Part shown: piece after piece, positions 1-7,774 of the stretch
How positions within the stretch are numbered: the first letter of the stretch is position 1
How the letters are laid out: every line of letters starts with the position of its first letter
DNA from: Deltaproteobacteria bacterium
GTDB taxonomy: Bacteria > Myxococcota > UBA727 > VGSZ01
Length of the DNA stretch: 64,000 nt
Direction of reading: 5' to 3'
Assembly (NCBI GenBank): GCA_016177705.1
Contig: JACOUT010000018.1
Coordinates: 124,001 to 188,000, forward strand
Notes under the pieces: model-generated
The model's database searches: none
What the model saw: the letters and a program-made list of their open reading frames with translations, nothing else
What the model was told of the DNA's origin: nothing
Made by a program: the position numbers and the translations under genes

Positions 1-378
1 GTCGGACAGCGCGGTCGCCTCCGAGATGCCGGCGACGCCGGCGTCGCGGCGCGCTGCTTGCTGGCCGCCGATTTCGAGGGCCTGCGCGAGCGAGACGTCG
101 AGGTCCGCGCTGACGCCGGCGCGGGCGGCACGCGCCGCAGCGCCCGCCGCGAGGGTCGGGTTGTCGGCGAGCCACGGTTGCGCGGCGAGCAAGCGGCCGC
201 GCGCCACCGCGACGCGCTGACGCGCGAGCACCGCGATCGGGGCGCGCTCCGCGGCGAGGCGGAGCGCGTCGTGCAAGGTGAGCACGAGCGAGGGAGCGGC
301 GGGCGCGCTCGCTTCGCCGTCGGTGGCCTGGGCGGCACCGGCAACGAGCACGAGCACCGCCGCGAAGGGGCGATGCAT
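1..378 (-). CDS. TolC/CzcC-like outer-membrane efflux protein, N-terminal part (cut by window edge)
   Basis: An open frame runs from an ATG at 378 leftward to base 1 with no stop, so only the first 126 residues are present. The N-terminus is a signal peptide (MHRPFAAVLVLVAGAAQA). It is followed by TLHDALRLAAERAPIAVLA and, further on, SLAQALEIGGQQAARRDAG, the pattern of the first helical repeat of the OEP family. These proteins form the outer-membrane duct of tripartite efflux pumps, and the 'ALEIGGQ' style is common in metal-efflux (CzcC/CusC) members. The small Cys-rich gene 43 bp upstream fits a metal-efflux operon. The family call is fairly secure. The metal substrate is inference, and the pump and adaptor genes would lie outside the window. 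Confidence 0.78.
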   Translation of the reverse strand, partial: MHRPFAAVLVLVAGAAQATDGEASAPAAPSLVLTLHDALRLAAERAPIAVLARQRVAVARGRLLAAQPWLADNPTLAAGAAARAARAGVSADLDVSLAQALEIGGQQAARRDAGVAGISEATALSD

Positions 379-421
379 GGTGAAAACCTCGAGAAGGGAA
401 TGGTGCGAATGAGCGCGGGGC

Positions 422-721
422 TCACGCCGCGATCGGCACGTGCGCGATGGCGCGGGCGAAGCCGTCAGCGGGCACGCCGCGCGCGACCTCGATCGGGCCG
501 CTCGTGGCCGTGGCGGTCTCGTCAGGCGGCACGACGGTGATCGTGCGCGCGGTCGGCTCGATCAGGCGCGGCGCGCACGAGCAGGACGTGCACGTCGGCG
601 GGCAGCGGCCCTCGTCGTCGTCCTGGTCACACGGTGCCGAGCACGCGACCGCCTCGCTGACGCCGGTCGCCTGGCTGCCGAAGGCCACCGCGACCGCGAT
701 GAGGAACGAACGCACCGCCAC
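422..721 (-). CDS. small secreted Cys-rich protein upstream of TolC-like gene
   Basis: The product has 99 residues from a GTG at 721; a second in-frame GTG two codons on (MRSFLIAVAVAF) would give a cleaner signal peptide. The mature part begins with a dense Cys cluster (CSAPCDQDDDEGRCPPTCTS, then CSCAP), followed by an acidic, Thr-rich tail without recognisable domains. It lies 43 bp upstream of the TolC-like gene on the same strand, so the two are probably co-transcribed. Clustered Cys and Asp could bind metal, which would suit an efflux operon, but this is inferred from composition and context only. I recognise no named family. Confidence 0.6.
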   Translation of the reverse strand: MAVRSFLIAVAVAFGSQATGVSEAVACSAPCDQDDDEGRCPPTCTSCSCAPRLIEPTARTITVVPPDETATATSGPIEVARGVPADGFARAIAHVPIAA

Positions 722-787
722 GGCTTGGTTCTACCGCCCCGCGCGGCCGTTTCCCACTGGCTGGACCGGCGCAAGCCCCTTGCCAGA

Positions 788-994
788 TCACGCCGAGGGC
801 GTCGGCACCTTGCGCGTGGGATCGCCATGATCGGAGGGCGGCACGCGGAAGGGCAGCTCTGCCCACGGGCTCTGGTCGTCCTCGCCGCTCATGGACGACA
901 CCGTGAGCGGCAGCAGCACCGCGTCCTCCTCCGTGATGATCGCCTCGCCTTCCGGGATGGTCGTGGGCTCCGGGGGGTTGGTCTGCGGGTTCAT
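788..994 (-). CDS. small acidic protein of unknown function
   Basis: This is a 68-residue reading frame starting at the ATG at 994. The frame stays open upstream, but this ATG gives a compact Pro/Glu-rich protein (MNPQTNPPEPTTIPEGEAII at the start) with no Cys, no signal peptide and no membrane segment. It lies 66 bp upstream of the Cys-rich gene on the same strand and is divergent from the lipoprotein gene at 1079, so the 84 bp between 994 and 1079 probably carries both promoters. I do not recognise a family. It could be a non-gene, because other frames are also open here. Confidence 0.4.
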   Translation of the reverse strand: MNPQTNPPEPTTIPEGEAIITEEDAVLLPLTVSSMSGEDDQSPWAELPFRVPPSDHGDPTRKVPTPSA

Positions 995-1078
995 GGCGCG
1001 GACCAAAGCACGATCGCGCCGGCGCGCCAACCGACACCCGCGCTCCGTCATGCCGCGTTGCGTGATAGACGCACGGGC

Positions 1079-1879
1079 ATGCGCGCCGCTCTGCTGTCGT
1101 TTCCTCTGGTGCTGCTCGGCTGCGTGGACGACACGCCCGAGACGCTCACCGTCGTCGTCGACGCGAACCGCGCGCGCGCGCAAGCCGACCAGGACAAGCT
1201 CGCTGAGATGCAGCGCGCAGTCGACGAGGCGCGCGATGAGCTGGTGCGCACGCGCGAGGACCTGACCGTGCTGCGCGAGAAGCTGGTGGCCGCCGGCGCG
1301 GTCACCGCCGAGGAGGCGAAGAAGCTCGAAGGCAAGGAGCGAGCGCTCGCAGCGCGCGAGGCCGGGCTGCCGGCGGGATCGCGCGCAGCCGGCGCCGCCG
1401 GCTTGACGCGCGCGGACGTCGAGGCGCTGTTGCAGGCACAGGAGACGCGGCTGGCCGCGCTGCTCGGCGGTGCGCCGGCGCCCGAAGCCGCGCCCGCCGC
1501 GATCAAGACTGACAAGGGCGTGGTCGAGGCGCTGCTCACCGCGCTCGCCAGGGAGCGCGATGAGCGGGGCCTTCATGTTGGCGACCTGCCGCGCGGGCGC
1601 GAGCTGCTCGCGCGCGCCGAGGCGCAGCTGCGCGCCGGCCGCACCGACGACGCGCTCGCGACCGCGCAATCTCTTGGGGCCGAGGCGGCCATGACCAGGG
1701 TCGACCTCGCCTTCGTCCAGCGGAAGTACGCGCGCGCCTCGGGCCTCTTGCCCGCCCTGCCCGGCAGCGCGCAGGGCAAGGCCAAGGCGCTCCTCGCCGA
1801 GGCCAACGAGCGGGTCGCGGCGGGCGACGCGGTGGGCGCGAGCCGCAAGCTGACCGCGCTCCTACTGTTGGCGGAGTAA
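1079..1879 (+). CDS. coiled-coil lipoprotein, unknown function
   Basis: The product has 266 residues. It starts at the ATG at 1079, which gives a lipoprotein signal (FPLVLLGC, acceptor Cys15). A long charged helix follows, roughly residues 25-100, rich in Ala, Arg, Glu, Gln and Lys (QADQDKLAEMQRAVDEARDE) and predicted to form a coiled coil. The C-terminal half is Ala-rich and helical, with TPR-like character (LLARAEAQLRAGRTDDALAT). It is probably anchored in the envelope as a structural or scaffolding protein. No catalytic motif is visible and I recognise no named family. The gene stands alone, about 97 bp before the VKOR-DsbA fusion. Confidence 0.7.
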   Translation: MRAALLSFPLVLLGCVDDTPETLTVVVDANRARAQADQDKLAEMQRAVDEARDELVRTREDLTVLREKLVAAGAVTAEEAKKLEGKERALAAREAGLPAGSRAAGAAGLTRADVEALLQAQETRLAALLGGAPAPEAAPAAIKTDKGVVEALLTALARERDERGLHVGDLPRGRELLARAEAQLRAGRTDDALATAQSLGAEAAMTRVDLAFVQRKYARASGLLPALPGSAQGKAKALLAEANERVAAGDAVGASRKLTALLLLAE

Positions 1880-1976
1880 AGGTCTCGATCGGCGCGCGCC
1901 AAACGCGGGAATCGGGCGGCGCGCCAGTAGGCTTTTTCGTAGCTTTTCGCCAAGATGTGCCCCACTGGAGGTGCGG

Positions 1977-3281
1977 ATGACCACGCCGCTCTCGTTTGAC
2001 GACAATCGCCCGTCCGGCGGGCAGGACTACTCGTACTCGGCGCCGCCCCCGTCCGGAGGCTCCGGGCGCATGCCGCTGTTCATCGTGCTTGCGGGCGCGC
2101 TGTTTGGCGCGCTGTTCTCGGCCATCTCCACCTCGGACTTCATCAGCCACCTCGACCGGCAGGTGCACTCCATCCACTGTTCGTTCATCCCGGGCGCGGC
2201 CGCTGAGATCGGCGAGAGCGGCTGCCGCACCGTGATGATGTCGCCCTACTCCTCGATGTTTCGGGACAGCCTGTGGGGCGGGATGCCGATCGCGCTGCTG
2301 GCGGTGGCGGTCTACGCCTACCTGGTGATGCACGCCGGGCGCCTGTTGCTCGCCAACAAGCCCATCACCAAGCACGACTCGCTCTACCTGGTGGCTGCTG
2401 CGCTGTTGCCCGCGCTCATGACCGTCATCTACGCCTACATCGCGATCGTCGAGATCGGCGCGGTCTGCAAGCTGTGCGTCGGCGTCTATGTCTCTTCCGG
2501 CGCCGTGCTGGTCGGCGCGGTGCTCGCGCATGTGAACGCAGCACCCGCGCCCTCGAGCCAGTTGCCGATGGGCCAGTTCGGGCGGCAGTTCGGCGAAGGC
2601 GTGCTCTACGTCGCGGTCTTGGCCATCTTCTACGCGCTCTTTGCCCCCACCTCGCCCAAGAGCACGCAGGGCTGCGGCACGTTGGTCAAGAAGGACGACG
2701 GTAGCGGCATCTTCATCCCCATGGGCAACGGCAAGGGCACGTCGGCGGTGGCGGTGGTCGACCCGCTGTGCCCCGCCTGCAAGGGCTTCGACGACCGCAT
2801 GCGCGCGAGCGGCTTCTACAAGAAGCTCGCGTTGCAGTCGGTGCTGTTCCCGCTCGACTCGGCCTGCAACTGGATGGTCAAGGACTCGCTCCACCCGGGC
2901 GCGTGCGCCGTGTCGGAGGCGATGCTGTGCGATCGGGAGGGCGCCGAGGCGATCCTCGACTACGCCTTCGCCAACCAGGAGAACCTGCGCGCGCTCGCCA
3001 AGAAGGACCGCGACAGCGGCCAGCAGAACGATCCCAAGCTGCGCGCGCTCCTCGAGGACAAGTTCCCCAAGGTGAAGGGCTGCCTCGGCTCGGCCAAGAT
3101 CAAGAACCAGGTGAACAAGAGCCTCAAGTGGGCGGTGTCGAACGCGCTGCCGGTGCTGACGCCGCAGTTGTTCATCGGCGACAAGCGCGTGTGCGACGAG
3201 GACACCGACCTCGGGCTCGAGTACACCATCGCCAAGATGCTCGAGGGTGGCGGCGCCTCCTCGGGCGGGAAGCGGAGGTAG
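1977..3281 (+). CDS. VKOR-DsbA (thioredoxin-fold) fusion, envelope disulfide-bond enzyme
   Basis: This is a polytopic membrane protein of 434 residues. The ATG at 1977 is preceded by GGAGG at 1967-1971, which favours it over the GTG at 1971. The N-terminal half is a vitamin K epoxide reductase (VKOR) domain with several membrane helices, a loop Cys pair (near residues 67 and 82) and the active-site CKLC near residue 163. The C-terminal half is a DsbA-like thioredoxin domain with CPAC near residue 265. In known bacterial fusions VKOR reoxidises the attached thioredoxin domain and passes electrons to quinone, so this one protein could do the work of DsbA plus DsbB. It is followed after 3 bp by the OmpA-like gene and then a TlpA-like gene, an apparent operon. 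Confidence 0.9.
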   Translation: MTTPLSFDDNRPSGGQDYSYSAPPPSGGSGRMPLFIVLAGALFGALFSAISTSDFISHLDRQVHSIHCSFIPGAAAEIGESGCRTVMMSPYSSMFRDSLWGGMPIALLAVAVYAYLVMHAGRLLLANKPITKHDSLYLVAAALLPALMTVIYAYIAIVEIGAVCKLCVGVYVSSGAVLVGAVLAHVNAAPAPSSQLPMGQFGRQFGEGVLYVAVLAIFYALFAPTSPKSTQGCGTLVKKDDGSGIFIPMGNGKGTSAVAVVDPLCPACKGFDDRMRASGFYKKLALQSVLFPLDSACNWMVKDSLHPGACAVSEAMLCDREGAEAILDYAFANQENLRALAKKDRDSGQQNDPKLRALLEDKFPKVKGCLGSAKIKNQVNKSLKWAVSNALPVLTPQLFIGDKRVCDEDTDLGLEYTIAKMLEGGGASSGGKRR

Positions 3282-3284
3282 GCC

Positions 3285-3968
3285 ATGCAAGACATCAAGG
3301 GACTCGGGCTGTTCGTTGCCTGCCTGGCGGTTCCACTCGTCTTCGTCGTCATGAGCGAGCGCTCGGCCGCCGCGCGCATGACCGAGGCCAGCGACGCCGC
3401 CTCCGAGGTGCCGATCGCGTCGGCCGCCGAGGATGCCTACTGCACCATCGGCCTCAAGCAGGTGGTGCGCCGCGTTGCCGGCGCCTGTGGCCTGCTCGAG
3501 AGCGGCGCGCGCGGCTGCAAGCCTACCGACGCCAAGAGCGTGGCCTCGCTCACCGGCGACGACTTCAACGCGCTTTTCAAACCGTTGCAGAACCGCGCGC
3601 ACATCATCCAGTACGACAAGGACAACGTGGTGCTCGACGACGGCGGCATGAAGGAGGTGGAGGAGAGCTGGGCCGAGAAGCGCGGCGCCTCCTTCTACTT
3701 CGTGGTGGCGCGCGCCTCGACCGACGGCGACGCCGCCTACAACACCGATCTCTCCCAGCAGCGCGCGCAGGCGGTCTACAACCACCTGCAGAGCAAGTTC
3801 ACCGGTGACGACGACCTGAAGAAGGTCGGCCTGCTCTGGCTCGGTGAGGAGTACGCGCAGCTCGGCCAGGACTTCTGCAACTGGAGCCGCAGCCGCGACG
3901 GTGTCGAGTGCACCGACAAGGACATCAATCGCAGCGCGTTCGTCGCCTGGATCGACTGCGCAATTTGA
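3285..3968 (+). CDS. membrane-anchored OmpA-like domain protein
   Basis: The product has 227 residues with one N-terminal hydrophobic segment (about residues 5-24) acting as an uncleaved anchor or signal. The C-terminal half resembles the OmpA/MotB peptidoglycan-associating domain: a beta strand FYFVVARASTDGD is followed by NTDLSQQRAQAVYNHL, matching the family's 'GHTD...N..LS..RA..V...L' with changes. Six or more Cys residues (CTIG, CGLL, CKPT, CNWS, CTDK, CAI) are unusual for this domain. They make it a plausible client of the disulfide enzyme encoded 3 bp upstream. The OmpA-like call is moderate; the client role is inference. Confidence 0.65.
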   Translation: MQDIKGLGLFVACLAVPLVFVVMSERSAAARMTEASDAASEVPIASAAEDAYCTIGLKQVVRRVAGACGLLESGARGCKPTDAKSVASLTGDDFNALFKPLQNRAHIIQYDKDNVVLDDGGMKEVEESWAEKRGASFYFVVARASTDGDAAYNTDLSQQRAQAVYNHLQSKFTGDDDLKKVGLLWLGEEYAQLGQDFCNWSRSRDGVECTDKDINRSAFVAWIDCAI

Positions 3969-3981
3969 GCCGGGAGCGACC

Positions 3982-4596
3982 ATGCGTAGCACCACCGCCG
4001 CCCTGCTCGGGCTGACCGCCCTGCTGCTCTCGGCCGGCTGCGAAGAGAAGAAATCGGAGGGTGAGGCGCCGTCGCGCTTCGCCTCGGTCAAGCGCGAGGG
4101 CGCCACCAAGGCCGCCTCCACCTTCTGCGAGAAGCAGTGGCCGACCGGCGAGGGCGGCAAGCGCTACACCGCGCCGGCCGAGCGCCCCATCCCGGGCGTC
4201 GCTGCGGGCGCTGCCGCCAAGGCGGGCGCGTGGCGCTGGGTCAACCTCTGGGCCACCTGGTGCCTCCCCTGCGTCGAGGAAATGGGCCTGCTCGCGCGCT
4301 GGCGCGACTCGCTCACGGCCGACGGCGTCAACATCGACTTCGAGCTCTGGAGCATCGACGACGAGGAGGCCGCGCTCACCGGCTGGCTCGGCAAGACCAA
4401 GCTGCCGGGGCGGGCGCGTTGGCTGCGCGCGCAAGAGGACCTGACGCCCTTCCTCCAGGGCATCGGCGCCGATGCCGCCTCCGCCATCCCGATCCACGCG
4501 CTCGTCGACGGCAACGGCAACCTGCGCTGCCTGCGCGTGGGCGCCGTGCATGACGAGGACTACGGCGCGGTCAAGGCGTTCTTGACCGGCGCGTGA
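3982..4596 (+). CDS. TlpA-like thioredoxin-fold lipoprotein
   Basis: The product has 204 residues from the ATG at 3982 (GGGAG lies just upstream). The lipobox is LLLSAGC. A TlpA/ResA-type thioredoxin domain carries the redox motif NLWATWCLPCVEEM near residues 90-104. Next come a substrate-side region (LWSIDDEEAALTGWLG) and the cis-Pro neighbourhood AIPIHALVDGNG. Such proteins keep envelope cysteines reduced, for example for cytochrome c maturation. It lies 13 bp after the OmpA-like gene and completes a three-gene envelope redox unit with the VKOR-DsbA fusion, so oxidising and reducing partners are encoded together. The precise client is unknown. Confidence 0.85.
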   Translation: MRSTTAALLGLTALLLSAGCEEKKSEGEAPSRFASVKREGATKAASTFCEKQWPTGEGGKRYTAPAERPIPGVAAGAAAKAGAWRWVNLWATWCLPCVEEMGLLARWRDSLTADGVNIDFELWSIDDEEAALTGWLGKTKLPGRARWLRAQEDLTPFLQGIGADAASAIPIHALVDGNGNLRCLRVGAVHDEDYGAVKAFLTGA

Positions 4597-4852
4597 GCGC
4601 TGGCCCGGGTGGCGACGTCGCAGGACGGGCGCCCGGTCAGGCGGGCATCGCCTCGACGGCGGTGTGACGCGGCCTTCAGGTACGTACCGAGATGCTGGGC
4701 GCACGTGGCCACTGCGACGGCTTGCTGCCGCTGACACACCGCCTTTCGAGTCGACACCCGCCTGCCCGGTCGCTGCTCGCGGTTGGGCAGGCTGCGGCGC
4801 GCAAAGCGCTTGGCACCGGGCGTGGTGTGCGGCGGGTGGTACCCTTGGGGTG

Positions 4853-5770
4853 ATGCGCAACGCCGCGCTCGTCCCCGTCGTCTGTGTTGCGAGCCTGGGC
4901 TGCGCACCGCGGGTGCCGCCGCCTCCCGCGATCCTGCCGCTCGACACCGACGCCCTCGCCATGGAGAGCGTTGAGGTTGCGCAGGAATCCGCCGAGCGGA
5001 TCGTGGCGCTTGCCGGCTTGGTCGGCGCCTTCATCGGCAGCGACAGCGAGCTGTCCGACGCGGTCAGCGAGGGTGGGTTCGATCGGGTCGCCGATCGGGC
5101 GGCGCTCGCTTCGGCAGCCTGCGACGCCCTCATCGTGCGCGACTACGCGGGTGCCGTGCATGCGGTCTGGCCGGAGGCGTGTACGCTGGCGACCGGCTCG
5201 GTGGTCACCGGCGACGTGAGCGTCGTTTTTTCAAGCGACGGCAACGCGGTCACCGTCCTCTTGGCCGCGACCAGCGACGGCTTTGCTTTGAACGGCTTTG
5301 TTGGGCTGACGCCGCAGTTCTGGCCGGTCGCGTGGCTCATCAGCGACTTCGTCGGCGGGGAGGGCATTGCCTCGGTCGTGCTCTTCGACGCGAACGTCAG
5401 CGTCGCCCGCGACGACGCCGGGGTCTTCGTCGTGGACCTCCCGCAGGTGCTGGTCGGGGAGATGCCCTACGACGCGAGGATAGGTGGCGTCGGTGGCCGC
5501 GTGTGTGCGGTGGAGAGTCGAACCACGGTGCTTCACGATCTCGGCCGTCGCGCCGAACAGTGCTCGATCTCTCTGACCGGGCTCGACGTCGGGCTGCTTC
5601 TCGGCTGCGCACGGGTCGAAGGCGAGGTCTATCCGGTGACCGGCGCCATCGAGCTCGCCGTGTCCCCAGCGACGCCCGGATCGCACGACGTGAGCATCAC
5701 CGAGCAAGTCGACCGACGAGAGCAGGCGCACACCGCTTCGCTCGACCTGCGCCCGCTCGGCTGCCGCTAA
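4853..5770 (+). CDS. predicted lipoprotein, unknown function
   Basis: The product has 305 residues from the ATG at 4853, giving the lipoprotein signal MRNAALVPVVCVASLGC with acceptor Cys17. The remainder is predicted to be mostly beta strand with several scattered Cys (CDAL, CTLA, CAVE, CSIS, CARV, GCR) and no motif I can name. The preceding 256 bp (4597-4852) carries no convincing gene. It converges with the minus-strand gene ending at 5793. It is probably a surface or periplasmic protein of restricted distribution. Confidence 0.6.
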   Translation: MRNAALVPVVCVASLGCAPRVPPPPAILPLDTDALAMESVEVAQESAERIVALAGLVGAFIGSDSELSDAVSEGGFDRVADRAALASAACDALIVRDYAGAVHAVWPEACTLATGSVVTGDVSVVFSSDGNAVTVLLAATSDGFALNGFVGLTPQFWPVAWLISDFVGGEGIASVVLFDANVSVARDDAGVFVVDLPQVLVGEMPYDARIGGVGGRVCAVESRTTVLHDLGRRAEQCSISLTGLDVGLLLGCARVEGEVYPVTGAIELAVSPATPGSHDVSITEQVDRREQAHTASLDLRPLGCR

Positions 5771-5792
5771 CGCACCGACCTGCCCTCCCGCG

Positions 5793-7658
5793 TCACTGGG
5801 CCTGCATCGCCGCCGCGGGCGCAGCCGCCTCTGCCGCCTTGTCGGCCTTCACGTCGGCCTCCCAATCCTTGAAGCCCTTCTTCTTGACGCGCACCTTGTA
5901 CTTGCCGGCATCGACGTTCTGGAAGCGGTACTGCCCCGAGCGCGTGGTCACGCTCCGCTGCATCACGCGCCCTTCGCCGTCGACCAGTTCGACCTCGGTG
6001 TTGGCCATGTCGTCGCCGTCGAAGCTGACCGCGCCCGCGACGTCGCCGGTGCTGGCGCGCTGCGCCTCCCAGGTGTCGTGCGTGAACAGCACCTCTTCGG
6101 TGTCGCGCACCTTGCCGGTCGCGTCGACCAAGCTCACCTCGGCGCGGAAGCGGCCGCCCTGCTTGCCGGCGAAGGACCACGCCATCGGGCCCTCGGCGGC
6201 GGACAGCTCGGCCTTCTCGACCTCCTTGCCGGTCTTGTCCTCGAGCACGCGCACGCGGATCTTCCCCTTCATGGTGTCGGGCGCCATGTTGCGGAAGCCG
6301 AGCATGGTCTTGCCGTCCTCGAAGCGGGTGCCGAGCTCGTTGACGAAGGTGTCGCCGGCGTAGACCACCAAGCGGCGCCTCGTCACCTTGCCGCCCGGCG
6401 CGGTCGCCGCGACGTCGATGGTGTGGGTGCCGGTGGCGAGCTTGGCGGCGTCGATGGGCGCCTCGAGCTTGGCGCCGCAGGCCTCGGTCACCTTGACGTC
6501 GTCGACCACCAGCTCCATCTTGGTCACGCCCTGGCCGCCGTTGTCGGCCGCAGTGGCGGCGAGCTTGATGGTGCCGTCCAGGCGCTGGCCGTCGACCAGG
6601 CCCTTGACGTCGATGGAGACGCGGTCGAGCGAGACGAGGCCGAGCACGGCCCACATCGCCTCGGCCTTGCCGAAGCCGCCGCCGCCCCAGCTCCCGTCCT
6701 GCTGCTGGTGCGAGATGAGCCACGCGGTGCCGCGCTTGACCGACGGATCGCCGTCGCTCCGGCCAGCCAGGCGCAGCGCATACACGGCCTGCCCGGTGGC
6801 GAAGGGGGAGGAGGCGCCGCCGCCGTCGAGCGCGAAGCCGCCGTCCTTGTTCTGCTGCTTCTCGACCACGCGCGCGAGCGCGCCGATCAGCTTGTCTCCC
6901 GAGCCGGCACCCGCGGCGACCAGGCCGATGACGGCGTGGTCGACGTCCTGCAAGCGCCCGCCCTCGTCGCTCATGCGCTTGGCCTGCAGGGTGAGCCACT
7001 GTTCGGCCTTCCGGATAGGCACGAGCCAGCGCGCGTCCGCGGTGCGCGCGTAGGCCTGGCGCCAGGTGACGAGCGCCTGCGTGGTCGCCTGCACCGCGCC
7101 GGTCGCGACCGGCTCGTTGGCGTAGCTGCCGGGCATGGAGCCGCTCGCTTGCTGCATCGCCGCCAGCTCCTCGGCGGTCTTGACCAGCTCCGGGCGCAGG
7201 CGCGGGCCAACGCGCTCGTCGTAGTGCGCGAACGCCGAGCCGCCGAAGGCTTTGCTCGGCTCGAAGAGCTGCTCGTCATGGTACGAGAAGCCGTTCTTGC
7301 GCTGCGCGCCGCCGGGCAGCTCGAGCATGCCCTTGACGATGGCGTTCATCTTGCCTTCGTCGACTCGGTACTGGTTGGCGCGGCCCACCGTCAGCGCCTC
7401 GAGCGTCACCGCCTGCACGTGGCAGCCGTAGCACTTCTGTGAGTCCTGCCAGGCGACGGTGGCGCCGGCGAGCCAGTCGAGGCCGCGCTGGGCGCCGGCG
7501 CGCGCGGCGGGATCGCCGGCCAAGGTGCCGCTCGCGGTCTTCACCGGCTCGGCGCACTCCTTGGCGGCGTTGGCGGGCGCCGCAGGAACCAGGCTGGTGG
7601 CGAGCAAGAGCGCGCCGGCGGGCGCGAGGAGGGAGAGCTTGGGTCGTGGGTGCGACAT
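5793..7658 (-). CDS. secreted terpenoid-cyclase-fold protein with CxxCH site and C-terminal carboxypeptidase-regulatory-like domain
   Basis: The product has 621 residues. Two adjacent ATGs (7661 and 7658) follow GAGG; spacing favours the second. A signal peptide (MSHPRPKLSLLAPAGALLLA) is followed by a single haem-binding type motif CYGCH (residues 76-80). Next is a helical repeat region resembling the prenyltransferase/squalene-hopene cyclase alpha-alpha barrel (QQQDGSWGGGGFGKAEAMWA near residue 320; NKDGGFALDGGGASSPFATG earlier). The C-terminal ~80 residues resemble the carboxypeptidase regulatory-like beta fold (TTRSGQYRFQNVDAGKYKVR). The DxDD acid motif of true cyclases was not seen, so a cyclase reaction is unlikely. 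More probably it is a secreted repeat protein, possibly carrying covalent haem. Confidence 0.7.
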   Translation of the reverse strand: MSHPRPKLSLLAPAGALLLATSLVPAAPANAAKECAEPVKTASGTLAGDPAARAGAQRGLDWLAGATVAWQDSQKCYGCHVQAVTLEALTVGRANQYRVDEGKMNAIVKGMLELPGGAQRKNGFSYHDEQLFEPSKAFGGSAFAHYDERVGPRLRPELVKTAEELAAMQQASGSMPGSYANEPVATGAVQATTQALVTWRQAYARTADARWLVPIRKAEQWLTLQAKRMSDEGGRLQDVDHAVIGLVAAGAGSGDKLIGALARVVEKQQNKDGGFALDGGGASSPFATGQAVYALRLAGRSDGDPSVKRGTAWLISHQQQDGSWGGGGFGKAEAMWAVLGLVSLDRVSIDVKGLVDGQRLDGTIKLAATAADNGGQGVTKMELVVDDVKVTEACGAKLEAPIDAAKLATGTHTIDVAATAPGGKVTRRRLVVYAGDTFVNELGTRFEDGKTMLGFRNMAPDTMKGKIRVRVLEDKTGKEVEKAELSAAEGPMAWSFAGKQGGRFRAEVSLVDATGKVRDTEEVLFTHDTWEAQRASTGDVAGAVSFDGDDMANTEVELVDGEGRVMQRSVTTRSGQYRFQNVDAGKYKVRVKKKGFKDWEADVKADKAAEAAAPAAAMQAQ

Positions 7659-7774
7659 CATGGACCTCGGGTTGGAGGTGAAACGCGCGAGCCGGCGCGA
7701 GGATCTGCACGGCAGGTCAAGGTAGGGCAAAATGAGCGGCGGCCGCGTCCCATGGCCGCGGCCCGGGGGGTCTC

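Noticed and set aside
1536..4160. 874-residue open frame on the minus strand opposite the redox cluster
   Set aside because: It covers three clear plus-strand genes (VKOR-DsbA, OmpA-like, most of the lipoprotein) and has no recognisable domain.
4597..4852. Gene in the gap after the TlpA-like gene
   Set aside because: Short frames on both strands lack a start signal, motif or consistent composition. Nothing could be supported.
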